A stretch of 64,000 nt of DNA from Aliishimia sp039978895 (GTDB lineage: Bacteria > Pseudomonadota > Alphaproteobacteria > Rhodobacterales > Rhodobacteraceae): assembly GCA_039978895.1 (NCBI GenBank), contig JBDWAL010000025.1, positions 186,001 through 250,000 on the forward strand. The letters run 5' to 3'. The translations under genes were made by a program, and so were the position numbers. This document shows positions 55,049 through 62,340 of this stretch, one piece after another (the stretch's first letter is position 1; every line of letters starts with the position of its first letter). The notes beneath the pieces were generated by a model. It ran no database searches and was not told the DNA's origin. It saw only the letters and a list, made by a program, of their open reading frames with translations.

Positions 55049-55644
55049 CGCTGACATGGCGTGACCTAGGTGTGAAGACGGTGCAAGATCCTGCACAAGC
55101 CGCGCAACTCGTGATGTCGGTGCCGATGGTGCGCCGTGACATCTGGTTGGGCGTGATCGCAGTCGCGTGTTTGAACGCGTTGTTTAGCAGTCTGTTAACT
55201 GCCATGTCGCCCGTCACCACCCAAGAGGCGCAAGCCCTGCCGCTGTTGGCAGTCTCGCCCTTACCCAAGGCATTGATCATTGCGGGGCTTTTGGTTTTGC
55301 TATCGCATGTGCTGACGTGGGTTGGGCGTGCGATGGGCGGGTCTGGTCAGATCGACGACATGTTGAAGCTGATGGTCTGGATGCAATTGGTGGCAATGGT
55401 TTTGCAAGCGCTCAATCTGGTCATCCTGATTGCCGTGCCGCTGATCGGGTCGATCTTGGTCATGGCGATCGTGATCATCATGTTCCGGATATTATTGAAC
55501 TTTATTAAAGTGGGCCATGGGTTCACGACCATGGGCAACGCAGCACTTGTGCTATTTGCGAGCTTCATCGGCATGATCGTCGGCATATCAGTGCTTTTGG
55601 TTTTGAGCGGTGTGGGAAATCTAGGAGTGGTCCCAAGTGTATGA
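55045..55644 (+). CDS. YIP1-family membrane protein (second of pair)
   Basis: 199 residues from ATG 55045 (MTLTWRDLGVKTVQDPAQAA), overlapping the preceding stop. Five hydrophobic segments; the family's N-terminal DP..AA pattern is present. The stop overlaps the sufS GTG start by eight bases. Confidence 0.8.
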   Translation: MTLTWRDLGVKTVQDPAQAAQLVMSVPMVRRDIWLGVIAVACLNALFSSLLTAMSPVTTQEAQALPLLAVSPLPKALIIAGLLVLLSHVLTWVGRAMGGSGQIDDMLKLMVWMQLVAMVLQALNLVILIAVPLIGSILVMAIVIIMFRILLNFIKVGHGFTTMGNAALVLFASFIGMIVGISVLLVLSGVGNLGVVPSV

Positions 55645-56857
55645 CATAAACGCAATCCGAGCTGACTTTCCGATCCTGTCCCGCGAAGTCAACAACAAGC
55701 CGCTGGTGTACCTAGACAACGGTGCATCCGCGCAAAAGCCGCAAGTCGTCATCGATGCCATATCGCGCGCCTACAGCGAAGAATATGCCAACGTGCACCG
55801 TGGGTTGCACTATTTGTCCAATGTCGCGACAGAGAAATACGAGGGCGTGCGCGGTGTCATCGCCAAGTTTTTGGGCGCGAAATCTGAAGATGAAATCGTG
55901 CTAAATTCCGGCACCACCGAAGGCATCAACATGGTCGCCTATGGGTGGGCAATGCCAAATATGCAAGCCGGTGATGAGATCATTCTGTCCGTGATGGAGC
56001 ATCATGCCAACATCGTTCCCTGGCATTTTCTGCGCGAACGCCAAGGTGTCAAACTGACATGGGTTGATGTGGACGCGACAGGCGCGCTCGACCCGCAAGC
56101 GGTCATTGACGCCATCACCCCGCGCACCAAACTGATCGCCATCACGCATATGTCCAACGTGTTGGGGACCGTCGTTGACGTGAAGTCGATTGTCGACGCC
56201 GCACATGAAAAAGGCGTGGCTGTCTTGGTCGACGGTTCGCAATCCGCGGTACATATGCCGGTCAACGTGGCCGATCTGGATTGTGATTTTTATGCGATCA
56301 CAGGCCACAAACTATACGGCCCCTCGGGATCTGGTGCAATTTTTTGCAAATCTGAACGTATGGCCGAGATGCGCCCGTTCATGGGCGGCGGCGATATGAT
56401 CCGCGAAGTTCACAAGGACGAAATCACATATAACGACCCGCCCATGATGTTCGAAGCGGGAACGCCGGGGATCGTACAAACCATCGGTCTTGGTGTCGCG
56501 TTAGACTACATGATGGGCGTCGGAATGGATGAGATCGCCCGCCATGAAGCGCTCTTGCGGGACTACGCCCAGACCAAATTTTCCGGCTTGAACTGGCTGA
56601 ATGTTCAGGGGCATGCCCCAGACAAAGGTGCCATTTTTTCGTTTACGATCAACGGTGCCGCGCATGCACATGACATCTCGACGATCTTGGACAAAAAAGG
56701 TGTGGCCGTTCGTGCTGGCCACCACTGTGCCGGTCCGTTGATGGATCATTTGGGGGTAGCGGCCACGTGCCGTGCATCCTTTGCAATGTATAACACGGTT
56801 GAAGAAGTTGACGTGCTTGTCGATGCATTGGAGTTGGCTCACGACCTATTTGCCTAA
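55637..56857 (+). CDS. sufS: SufS-type cysteine desulfurase
   Basis: 406 residues from GTG 55637, preceded by CTAGGAG at eight bases; the ATG four bases later is out of frame. Class II desulfurase: PLP Lys in AITGHKLYGPSGSGAI, active Cys in VRAGHHCAGPLMDHLG. It normally works with a SufE or SufU partner and is often followed by sufT and an A-type carrier gene. Here tRNA-Arg and an integrated element follow instead. Confidence 0.96.
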   Translation: MYDINAIRADFPILSREVNNKPLVYLDNGASAQKPQVVIDAISRAYSEEYANVHRGLHYLSNVATEKYEGVRGVIAKFLGAKSEDEIVLNSGTTEGINMVAYGWAMPNMQAGDEIILSVMEHHANIVPWHFLRERQGVKLTWVDVDATGALDPQAVIDAITPRTKLIAITHMSNVLGTVVDVKSIVDAAHEKGVAVLVDGSQSAVHMPVNVADLDCDFYAITGHKLYGPSGSGAIFCKSERMAEMRPFMGGGDMIREVHKDEITYNDPPMMFEAGTPGIVQTIGLGVALDYMMGVGMDEIARHEALLRDYAQTKFSGLNWLNVQGHAPDKGAIFSFTINGAAHAHDISTILDKKGVAVRAGHHCAGPLMDHLGVAATCRASFAMYNTVEEVDVLVDALELAHDLFA

Positions 56858-56873
56858 CGTAAGCTGGTGCCGG

Positions 56874-56895
56874 GAAGAATTTTGGAAAATTCTTC
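56874..56895. repeat. 22-base palindromic hairpin after sufS
   Basis: GAAGAATTTT, then GG, then AAAATTCTTC: a perfect 10-base inverted repeat 17 bases after the sufS stop. No T-run follows, so it may be a weak terminator or mRNA 3' end stabiliser, or a dispersed repeat of this genome. Confidence 0.45.
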
Positions 56896-56956
56896 GCCCT
56901 GCATCGGTGTTTTTACCCATTGCGACCAGCCTGTGTGGCGTCTATATCGCATGCAG

Positions 56957-57033
<77 letters not shown>

Positions 57034-57209
57034 ACTCCCTGCTAACTTTTTGATGTTAAACTGACATTTTCTTTGGTTTCCACTTGGTTCGAGGTTGGTT
57101 TCCTTTTTTGTTCCGCAGGTGTTCCCATTACGGCTGCGCGATGGTTCATCTCGCGAGTGTAATGGGCGACCTCGGAAAGGCTTCTGTGTCCTGTCCAAGC
57201 GCTGATTTG

Positions 57210-57233
57210 ATGCTCCGATGCTCCGATGCTCCG
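57210..57233. repeat. 8-base tandem repeat, three copies, inside integrase
   Basis: ATGCTCCG repeated exactly three times. One or four copies would keep the integrase frame; three break it. Confidence 0.85.
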
Positions 57234-57330
57234 ATGCGCCGCATGCAGCCAAAGCCACAGCGCGCGCCTTGCGTAAGCCGTGAGCCGATTTTTCTATTCC
57301 AGCGTCCCGTGCCTTTTCAGACATCATTGT

Positions 57331-57358
57331 GCCTGCGCCTTTGTGCCTGCGCCTTTGT
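57331..57358. repeat. 14-base tandem duplication inside integrase
   Basis: GCCTGCGCCTTTGT occurs twice in tandem. The duplication shifts the integrase frame into a TGA; one copy would leave it open. Confidence 0.85.
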
Positions 57359-58153
57359 GGCTGCGTGTTCGGCCATTGGGATTTCCCAAGAAGGTGAATC
57401 CCTTTGGGCAGGCTTTTATTGCTTCCTTGCACAAATTTAGATCGACCTGCATGTATTGACCGTAGTCGGGCAGGGCACAATCCCAAGGAACATAACTCAT
57501 GTCCTTGGTCTTTATTTGCTCGAAAGCGAGGATGCCATCCTCGCCCACGTTGCGGGGTCCTAGCATTACGACATCTGAAATACGGGCGCCGGACCAATAC
57601 AGCAGTTCCATGACTGCGCGAGGTGTCGAGCCGATGGGGAAGTGTTTGCGAAACGTTTGAATGTCATCCAACGACCACGTTGGGTGCCCCTTGGTCGGGG
57701 GCATCTTTGGCTTTACAACCGCGTTTGCGGGGTTCGTTTCAAGCCAGCCTTTGCTGATACAGAACTTAAAGAAAAAGCGCCAAGCTTTTAACCTGCCACC
57801 CTTGTTTGAGGCCTCTGATACATTCGTGCGGATGTGTTTTGCCTTGACTGCCGCCAGCTTAACCGCGCCAGTTTGTTCTGTGATTTTGACACCTTCTCGT
57901 CTTAGAATTGCTCGGTGGCCCTGTGATCCCGTGGCGAACAAATCTGAGGCTTCCATTGCGGCCCAAGCGCTACCAATGGTGCCCGATGCATGGCTTTTGG
58001 GTGCTTGATTTGATTTAGCTGCAGCCGAAAACGCGGCGAGAAAATCTGGATGGTCAAACTCTAGTCCCACGGGCAGCGGAACCAACCGCGATTTGCCACC
58101 CCGCCTGCTTCGGTAGTATGGTAATCCAAAACGGGGGTGTATCCAAAGGCCCT

Positions 58154-58342
58154 TCAATTTGACGTACCGAACGCCGCGTCGCAATTCGCATCATCCTTTT
58201 CAGAGGCTGTCAAAAGATAGCTCTGACCGGGCGGCATGATCTTGTAAACCTTTCCAGCACGCTCGATCACCATCGTCACACCGGTTTCCGATGCGACTGA
58301 GGCTGCTTGTTCAAGCATTTGACGTGAGATGCGGGGGGACAA
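58154..58342 (-). CDS. Small element-borne protein next to the integrase
   Basis: About 62 residues from TTG 58342 (SPRISRQMLEQAASVASETG), ending in an acidic tail; it overlaps the integrase start by 31 bases. The frame is open to 58465, but the extra residues look non-coding and overlap the next gene. It resembles short proteins that sit between excisionase and integrase in alphaproteobacterial prophages; a DNA-binding role is possible but unproven. Start uncertain. Confidence 0.5.
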   Translation of the reverse strand: MSPRISRQMLEQAASVASETGVTMVIERAGKVYKIMPPGQSYLLTASEKDDANCDAAFGTSN

Positions 58343-58406
58343 TGTCAGGGACTCGCTACGGCTAATTCGTGACCCGAGCGCGTTCTGGGGATGCGCCTGA
58401 TGTGAT

Positions 58407-58580
58407 TCATGAGGGTTGGATGGTTGGCGCTGAAAACAGTAGCAGGGCAATGTAAACGAAGCCAAGTACTGCGATTAGTTCGACGGTGGTAAACAGCACG
58501 CGGTCGAAACGGTCCCAAAACTGAGCCCAAAATTCTGCCCGCCGCTGCGCTTCCATCAGCTCATTGATTGACTTGCTCAC
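58407..58580 (-). CDS. 57-residue single-span membrane protein (element)
   Basis: GTG start at 58580 overlapping the TGA of the upstream small gene (GTGA). MSKSINELMEAQRRAEFWAQ is amphipathic and followed by one hydrophobic helix around VELIAVLGFVYIALLLF. Function unknown; the size and topology recall small phage membrane proteins. Confidence 0.6.
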   Translation of the reverse strand: MSKSINELMEAQRRAEFWAQFWDRFDRVLFTTVELIAVLGFVYIALLLFSAPTIQPS

Positions 58581-58798
58581 GACGCCAACCCGTCAAGTGT
58601 GTTGTTCGCCGCCCGGATCCAGTTCCTTGGTAGAGCCTCGGGATCATTTGCGAACGCAGGCACACCATGCAGGCTTGCTTCGTACAAGACTGGGTTTGTG
58701 TGATCCGCTGTTTCGGGAACCGCCCAAAAGCCGCCGTTGTTAACGACAAGATTTTTGAGACTGGTGAGGCGTGCCTCTGGTATGACGCTCGACAGCAA
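58577..58798 (-). CDS. Hypothetical 73-residue element protein
   Basis: TTG start at 58798; reads SSVIPEARLTSLKNLVVNNG and ends ANNTLDGLAS. It is coupled to the next small gene by a GTGA overlap, which supports it. The upstream DNA has another frame (VVTVIDLAKLKIL) that may be the original N-terminus lost by a frameshift. No known domain. Confidence 0.5.
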   Translation of the reverse strand: MLSSVIPEARLTSLKNLVVNNGGFWAVPETADHTNPVLYEASLHGVPAFANDPEALPRNWIRAANNTLDGLAS

Positions 58799-58845
58799 GT
58801 CAACACAGGATTTTCAGCTTTGCAAGGTCTATCACCGTCACCACA

Positions 58846-59007
58846 TCACTGGCCGTCTTCGGGCCAATCATCTGCGCTTGCGTTGGCTGCAAAGAGCGTG
58901 GCTTTCGTTAAGTCATACGCCTGCAGAAATACTGGGCAACTGTCGCCATTCCATGGCTGTGCGTTGCCTGTAATTGCTGGTTTGCAAGTTCCAGAGTGGA
59001 TTTTCAT
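58846..59007 (-). CDS. Hypothetical 53-residue element protein
   Basis: ATG at 59007 with GGAGAG eight bases upstream, a strong start. Reads MKIHSGTCKPAITGNAQPWN and ends DDWPEDGQ. First gene of the leftward chain toward the integrase. Two operator palindromes lie 36-78 bases upstream, so it is probably repressed by the element's regulator. Confidence 0.6.
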   Translation of the reverse strand: MKIHSGTCKPAITGNAQPWNGDSCPVFLQAYDLTKATLFAANASADDWPEDGQ

Positions 59008-59041
59008 GGTTGCTCTCCGGATAAAACGCCTCACTTTATAA

Positions 59042-59085
59042 GTCATTAAATATGACACTCCGACACGTAAGTTCATATAAAATGA
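59042..59085. promoter_or_regulatory. Operator pair (TCAT-N5-ATGA), left
   Basis: Two palindromes 30 bases apart: GTCATTAAATATGAC (59042-59056) and TCATATAAAATGA (59073-59085). They lie between the divergent starts at 59007 (-) and 59145 (+) and match the right-hand pair near 60974, so one repressor probably controls both regions. Confidence 0.65.
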
Positions 59086-59144
59086 CATGTTGTTGTGAGG
59101 CCCGGTAGGATTTAGACATTTAGGAAAAGTAGAGGGTGGGCAGA

Positions 59145-59822
59145 GTGTCTAAACACATGCTTGTTGAGGCATATTCTATTTGTCGTGAACGGCTCAAACA
59201 GAAGGGTGTGCAAATCAGCGTTGTGACTGATTTTTCGTCGATCAATGGCATCTTGGAAATTTTGGGGAAACCCTATTTGACCCCGTCGCTTTCTCCGTTC
59301 GCGAACGATTTTTCCCAAGGAAACTGCTTTTGGTTGATAGCGATGAGGCGGGGCGAAGTCATTGCTGCAGGTGGAACTCACTTTGATGACTTGGGTGATG
59401 AGCCGGTTTCTGAGTTTTGGCGACGGAGTGCAGCCCGACAATATGGGCGTAACCATAAAGAGGTTGTGTCTGTTTCACGTACAGTGGATCAGTTCATCGG
59501 TGGAAAGCTGGTATATTTTGGTGACCTCTTTGTTGCCCAGAAAGGTGATCGTCGGCGTCTTTCCGACTTCGTCTTGGCGGGGCACATGTTGGCAGGTATC
59601 AAGTGGTCGCCAGATTTTACATATGTTTGGTTGCGCGAAGAAGATCTCAGGCGTGGGGCGGGGTATATTTATGGATTCATGAACACCCTTCCGATTGGAC
59701 AAGTTTGGCATGATCCGCCGAGCCCAAGATCTAACACGGAAATGTGTGTCTATACTGAGCGTGCGAAATTAGTCGCATTGGCTCAGAGGATCATTGCGTC
59801 TCAGTGGGTCCAATCTGTGTAG
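59145..59822 (+). CDS. Unrecognised 225-residue element protein
   Basis: Start chosen at GTG 59145, eight bases after GAGG (GTG 59136 and ATG 59157 are also in frame). The middle reads NCFWLIAMRRGEVIAAGGTHF and later LVYFGDLFVAQKGDRRRLSD, a strand-then-helix pattern faintly like an N-acetyltransferase core, but I cannot assign the family. It is divergent from the small-gene chain, behind two operator palindromes, and its 3' end overlaps a convergent HTH gene by 32 bases. It may be the element's cargo. Confidence 0.65.
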   Translation: MSKHMLVEAYSICRERLKQKGVQISVVTDFSSINGILEILGKPYLTPSLSPFANDFSQGNCFWLIAMRRGEVIAAGGTHFDDLGDEPVSEFWRRSAARQYGRNHKEVVSVSRTVDQFIGGKLVYFGDLFVAQKGDRRRLSDFVLAGHMLAGIKWSPDFTYVWLREEDLRRGAGYIYGFMNTLPIGQVWHDPPSPRSNTEMCVYTERAKLVALAQRIIASQWVQSV

Positions 59823-60444
59823 AATAATTCAGTACCAAGGTTTCTTGCTTATTGGTTGTGACGTGAAGGAGAAGCCGTTTAAATCTCATTCGGATTGCGA
59901 AAGGCGGCACGGAAATTTTTTCATTTAGAGTTTCGACGCCAAGTACCAGTAAGCCACCAGCTGCGGCTGCGTATGAAGCCTTTAACCGGTCATCCAGCGA
60001 GCTGTTGCCTGATGAGTCCAAGGCAGCTTGCGCAACTCCGACATCGCACGTGTTGAGCGTGTTTGCAGCCAAGCTGTTTCGCCCGATCTTGTGCACTAGC
60101 AGGGTGTTGTCTCCTTCATTGGGTGGTAGGTATAGATCCGCGAACTCAATGATTCCAGCGAAGTCATTGACGTGTCCTTGGCTGATGCGGAAGCAATTGA
60201 TAAATGGGTCAATCGTAGGAGTGTAGGCGTTCACAGAGCAGCCCGGTCGTGCCAATTCATCTAGCGACAATCCGAGAGCGTTCGAAATCTTGAGTGCTCG
60301 TGTTAGGTTGATATCACTATTTTTCTTTATCGCGCCCGATATGTATTTGGCCTGACCGATGGCATCTTCAGATAACTTGTGAAGGGAGCCGTATCTGCTG
60401 TTTATTGGTACAACCCTGGCCAAATTGTCAAAAAAGACCTTCAA
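59791..60444 (-). CDS. HTH-type regulator with C-terminal sensor-like domain (element)
   Basis: 217 residues. The N-terminal ~65 residues look like an XRE helix-turn-helix (EDAIGQAKYISGAIKKNSDI, then LTRALKISNALGLSLDELAR). The rest is an unassigned alpha/beta domain (FINCFRISQGHVNDFAGIIE; YAAAAGGLLVLGVETL). No RecA-cleavage Ala-Gly/Ser-Lys dyad is evident, so it is not a LexA/CI-type repressor. About 200 bases separate it from the next HTH gene in the same direction. Confidence 0.65.
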   Translation of the reverse strand: MKVFFDNLARVVPINSRYGSLHKLSEDAIGQAKYISGAIKKNSDINLTRALKISNALGLSLDELARPGCSVNAYTPTIDPFINCFRISQGHVNDFAGIIEFADLYLPPNEGDNTLLVHKIGRNSLAANTLNTCDVGVAQAALDSSGNSSLDDRLKASYAAAAGGLLVLGVETLNEKISVPPFAIRMRFKRLLLHVTTNKQETLVLNYSTQIGPTETQ

Positions 60445-60643
60445 GCGTTTTCCCTATTGGTAGTAAATGCGCAGCTCTCGCAGACTTTATTGACGATTGT
60501 ATTAATTGTCGTCCAAGTTCTCGCAAGGGTTGCGAAGTGGGTAGTGGTTGTGCGGGCAGGGGAAATCCAGCGATGGTTGATAAAGTTGGCTGGATTGCTT
60601 GCTATGTGTGGGGTGAACCTGAATTGGGTATTCGCGCCGTGGG

Positions 60644-60949
60644 TTACTTTTCGGAAGTGTTTGAAAACAAGCGTTCTTGAAGTTCGGGCGGAAAGTGGGA
60701 AAACTTGCCCACATAGAAAAAATTGAAGTCGATGTCGTGGAATTTGTAAAAGTACATCATGACATCTCGAGACGGGAATTGACGTCCGTTTTGTTGGTTC
60801 GAGATGGAAGTGTGGCCTTTGTTCACTTGAGCAGAGAGTTCTTTTTGAGAGAGTTCTGCTGCGTTCATGGCCATGGTTAGGCGCACACCGCAGGCTTCGG
60901 CGCTTGTGTCGCCAGTTCTGGCAGCAGCTTCTCGATCTTCTGGTTTCAT
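60644..60949 (-). CDS. XRE-family transcriptional regulator (element repressor candidate)
   Basis: 101 residues from ATG 60949 (AAGAG upstream; an ATG at 60964 is also in frame). The HTH is AAELSQKELSAQVNKGHTSI, then NQQNGRQFPSRDVM. The tail is short, FFYVGKFSHFPPELQERLF. It is divergent from a Cro/YdaS-like gene with two TCAT-N5-ATGA palindromes between, the classic CI/Cro switch layout. It is the best candidate to bind those operators. Confidence 0.75.
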   Translation of the reverse strand: MKPEDREAAARTGDTSAEACGVRLTMAMNAAELSQKELSAQVNKGHTSISNQQNGRQFPSRDVMMYFYKFHDIDFNFFYVGKFSHFPPELQERLFSNTSEK

Positions 60950-60967
60950 ATTTTCTCTTCGCATAGT

Positions 60968-61021
60968 TCATAAAAAATGACACGCCATATGAAGTGACGG
61001 TTATGATCTCATAATAAATGA
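60968..61021. promoter_or_regulatory. Operator pair (TCAT-N5-ATGA), right
   Basis: TCATAAAAAATGA (60968-60980) and TCATAATAAATGA (61009-61021), 41 bases apart centre to centre, between the divergent XRE gene and the Cro-like gene. Each is followed by CA, as in the left pair. Confidence 0.68.
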
Positions 61022-61038
61022 CATTATGGATCATCCCG

Positions 61039-61299
61039 ATGAATGATGATCGATACCTTACCGCCAAAGAAGTGATTGACCATTTCGGGGCAAAACAGAT
61101 TTGTGAAGCCGTTGATGTCGGTCGCACAAGGGTCGCAAATGCAAAGAGCGACGGCGTTTTCCCGGCGACTTGGATGATGGGAATTAAACAGTTGTGCGCT
61201 TTGCACAGAGTTCCCTTCAATGAAGGCTGGTTCTCGTTCAAATCACCCAAAACAACGTCTCCTTCAACCGAGATTGCCCAGCTAGGCCTTGAAGGATGA
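61039..61299 (+). CDS. Cro/YdaS-like DNA-binding protein (element)
   Basis: 86 residues from ATG 61039 (another in-frame ATG at 61018 lies inside the operator). DDRYLTAKEVIDHFGAKQIC and VDVGRTRVANAKSDGVFPAT fit a Cro-type helix-turn-helix. Its TGA overlaps the next gene's ATG. Divergent from the XRE gene, so it may be the early-promoter partner of that repressor. Confidence 0.68.
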   Translation: MNDDRYLTAKEVIDHFGAKQICEAVDVGRTRVANAKSDGVFPATWMMGIKQLCALHRVPFNEGWFSFKSPKTTSPSTEIAQLGLEG

Positions 61300-61607
61300 C
61301 TATTAAAGAAGGTGCTGTTGAAAAGTCTTTCAGCAAAGTTTTTCCGCTGAATCCGCAAGCGGAAATCCACTCACACGGCAAGTCATTTGACCCAAGTCAC
61401 TACCGGTCGGTGTTTCCAGAGCGTTGGGCGGAATTCCTGCGAACGAACCACCGATGTCCAGAAGACGTCGCCGTGTTTTACGACGTGACCTACCGCACGG
61501 CGCGCAACTGGTGGGACGGTATCAATCGCCCATCTGGCGACAGAGTGGCGATAGCTGCGGTGACCAATCCTGTTGATTTCCAAAAGATAATGGGGAGAGC
61601 CACATGA
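61296..61607 (+). CDS. Hypothetical element protein with HTH-like C-terminus
   Basis: 103 residues, coupled to both neighbours by ATGA overlaps. The N-terminus has the peptide KSFSKVFP, encoded by a 23-base repeat found again at 62163. The C-terminal half, VAVFYDVTYRTARNWWDGIN, looks like a recognition helix. Function unknown. Confidence 0.6.
   Translation: MTIKEGAVEKSFSKVFPLNPQAEIHSHGKSFDPSHYRSVFPERWAEFLRTNHRCPEDVAVFYDVTYRTARNWWDGINRPSGDRVAIAAVTNPVDFQKIMGRAT
61325..61347. repeat. Direct repeat, copy 1 (23 bases)
   Basis: Begins GTCTTTCAGCAAAG and is identical to 62163-62185, 838 bases away. Both copies are in frame and encode KSFSKVFP or RSFSKVFP near the start of small proteins. Confidence 0.8.
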
Positions 61608-61996
61608 ACCCGAAAGTTCAGGCCACGCTGCGGAGAGTTGAGGTCGAGACAGATAAAGCCTTGAAGTTGCGCAGCCATCGTCCGGCGCCGGAGTTCCTTA
61701 TCAAGATCCTGACCGATGATCCTTCGCGCATTTTCAGCGTTGGCCGCGTCGTTGTGTCGGAGCCAAGTGAACACGAGAAATCGGTCCAGCCTAGGTGCTT
61801 TGGCGACGGTCTTTATCAAGTTAGGAATGCCATCATTGATGAGTATGTCCCACCCCGTCCAATTCGTCGGCTACTTCTAGTAGTATTTCGGCCAAAGCTC
61901 TGGCGCGCTTGGGTGACATTCGAAATTGATAGAAGCGGTCTGCGGCTACTTCGGCGGATTGATCCTCGATGCTATCATACAGGCGAAAGCAAATGA
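61604..61996 (+). CDS. Hypothetical element protein overlapping a convergent gene
   Basis: 130 residues if read to its stop, starting MNPKVQATLRRVEVETDKAL on an ATGA overlap. The last ~54 codons are antisense to the well-formed gene 61833-62105, and that part (RPIRRLLLVVFRPKLWRAW) looks like read-through, so the true ancestral protein may be shorter. No known domain. Confidence 0.5.
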   Translation: MNPKVQATLRRVEVETDKALKLRSHRPAPEFLIKILTDDPSRIFSVGRVVVSEPSEHEKSVQPRCFGDGLYQVRNAIIDEYVPPRPIRRLLLVVFRPKLWRAWVTFEIDRSGLRLLRRIDPRCYHTGESK

Positions 61997-62105
61997 CTGA
62001 CTCGCTAACATTGTACAACTCGCCGACAACGAAGCTCTCAACAAATGTCGTCAGCGCAGTGCCATGTTCGTTGGTGATGAACTTGTTTGAGTCAATTTTT
62101 GCCAT
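61833..62105 (-). CDS. Hypothetical 90-residue element protein
   Basis: ATG at 62105 with AAGGA seven bases upstream; reads MAKIDSNKFITNEHGTALTT and later SPKRARALAEILLEVADELD. It is the only reverse-strand gene within the forward chain of small genes. Good codon and residue make-up; function unknown. Confidence 0.6.
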   Translation of the reverse strand: MAKIDSNKFITNEHGTALTTFVESFVVGELYNVSESVICFRLYDSIEDQSAEVAADRFYQFRMSPKRARALAEILLEVADELDGVGHTHQ

Positions 62106-62142
62106 TGGCGATTCCTTTTCTGAGTTGCTGCATCGGCAGGAT

Positions 62143-62340
62143 ATGCTGGTCGCCAAAGAAAGGTCTTTCAGCAAAGTTTTTCCGCACGATCAGCGGACAG
62201 AACGTCAAGTTACCTCCCTCTGGACCCGGCCCTTTGCTTCACCGCTCCGGGCAACTGCCTGTTTCAAGACGGTCCAGACACCTCGCGGGGCTGCGAATAC
62301 CCAGTTTGAAGCCCCGTGCTTTTTGGAGGGCGCATCATGA
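62143..62340 (+). CDS. Small (65-residue) protein coupled to the methyltransferase gene
   Basis: ATG at 62143 (GCAGGAT upstream); reads MLVAKERSFSKVFPHDQRTE and ends PCFLEGAS. Its TGA overlaps the methyltransferase ATG (ATGA). It carries the second copy of the 23-base repeat. Rich in Arg and Phe, no known domain. Confidence 0.45.
   Translation: MLVAKERSFSKVFPHDQRTERQVTSLWTRPFASPLRATACFKTVQTPRGAANTQFEAPCFLEGAS
62163..62185. repeat. Direct repeat, copy 2 (23 bases)
   Basis: Identical to 61325-61347. See that entry; the encoded peptide here is RSFSKVFP. Confidence 0.8.

Larger units (their letters stand above)
57042..58184 (-). pseudogene. Tyrosine recombinase (integrase), split by two tandem-repeat frameshifts
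   Basis: Phage-type integrase of about 370 residues when repaired. The N-terminal frame starts at TTG 58184 (no ATG) and carries the first catalytic Arg (LLYWSGARISDVVMLGP). It then stops at 57324, just past a duplicated 14-base unit (57331-57358). Removing one unit restores the frame through KSAHGLRKARAVALA (His-x-x-Arg). Three copies of an 8-base unit (57210-57233) then shift it again; with one copy it reads EHQISAWTGHRSLSEVAHYT, with the catalytic Tyr, to the stop at 57042. All catalytic residues survive. It points at the tRNA-Arg 3' end. Confidence 0.85.

Noticed and set aside
59791..60444. LexA/CI-type self-cleaving repressor
   Set aside because: No Ala-Gly cleavage site or Ser/Lys dyad can be seen in the C-terminal domain, so SOS-triggered cleavage is not claimed.
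60441..61370. 309-codon reverse frame
   Set aside because: It covers the XRE gene, the operators and part of two forward genes in another frame, and its residues are rich in Arg, Ser and Thr with no domain; it is a shadow.
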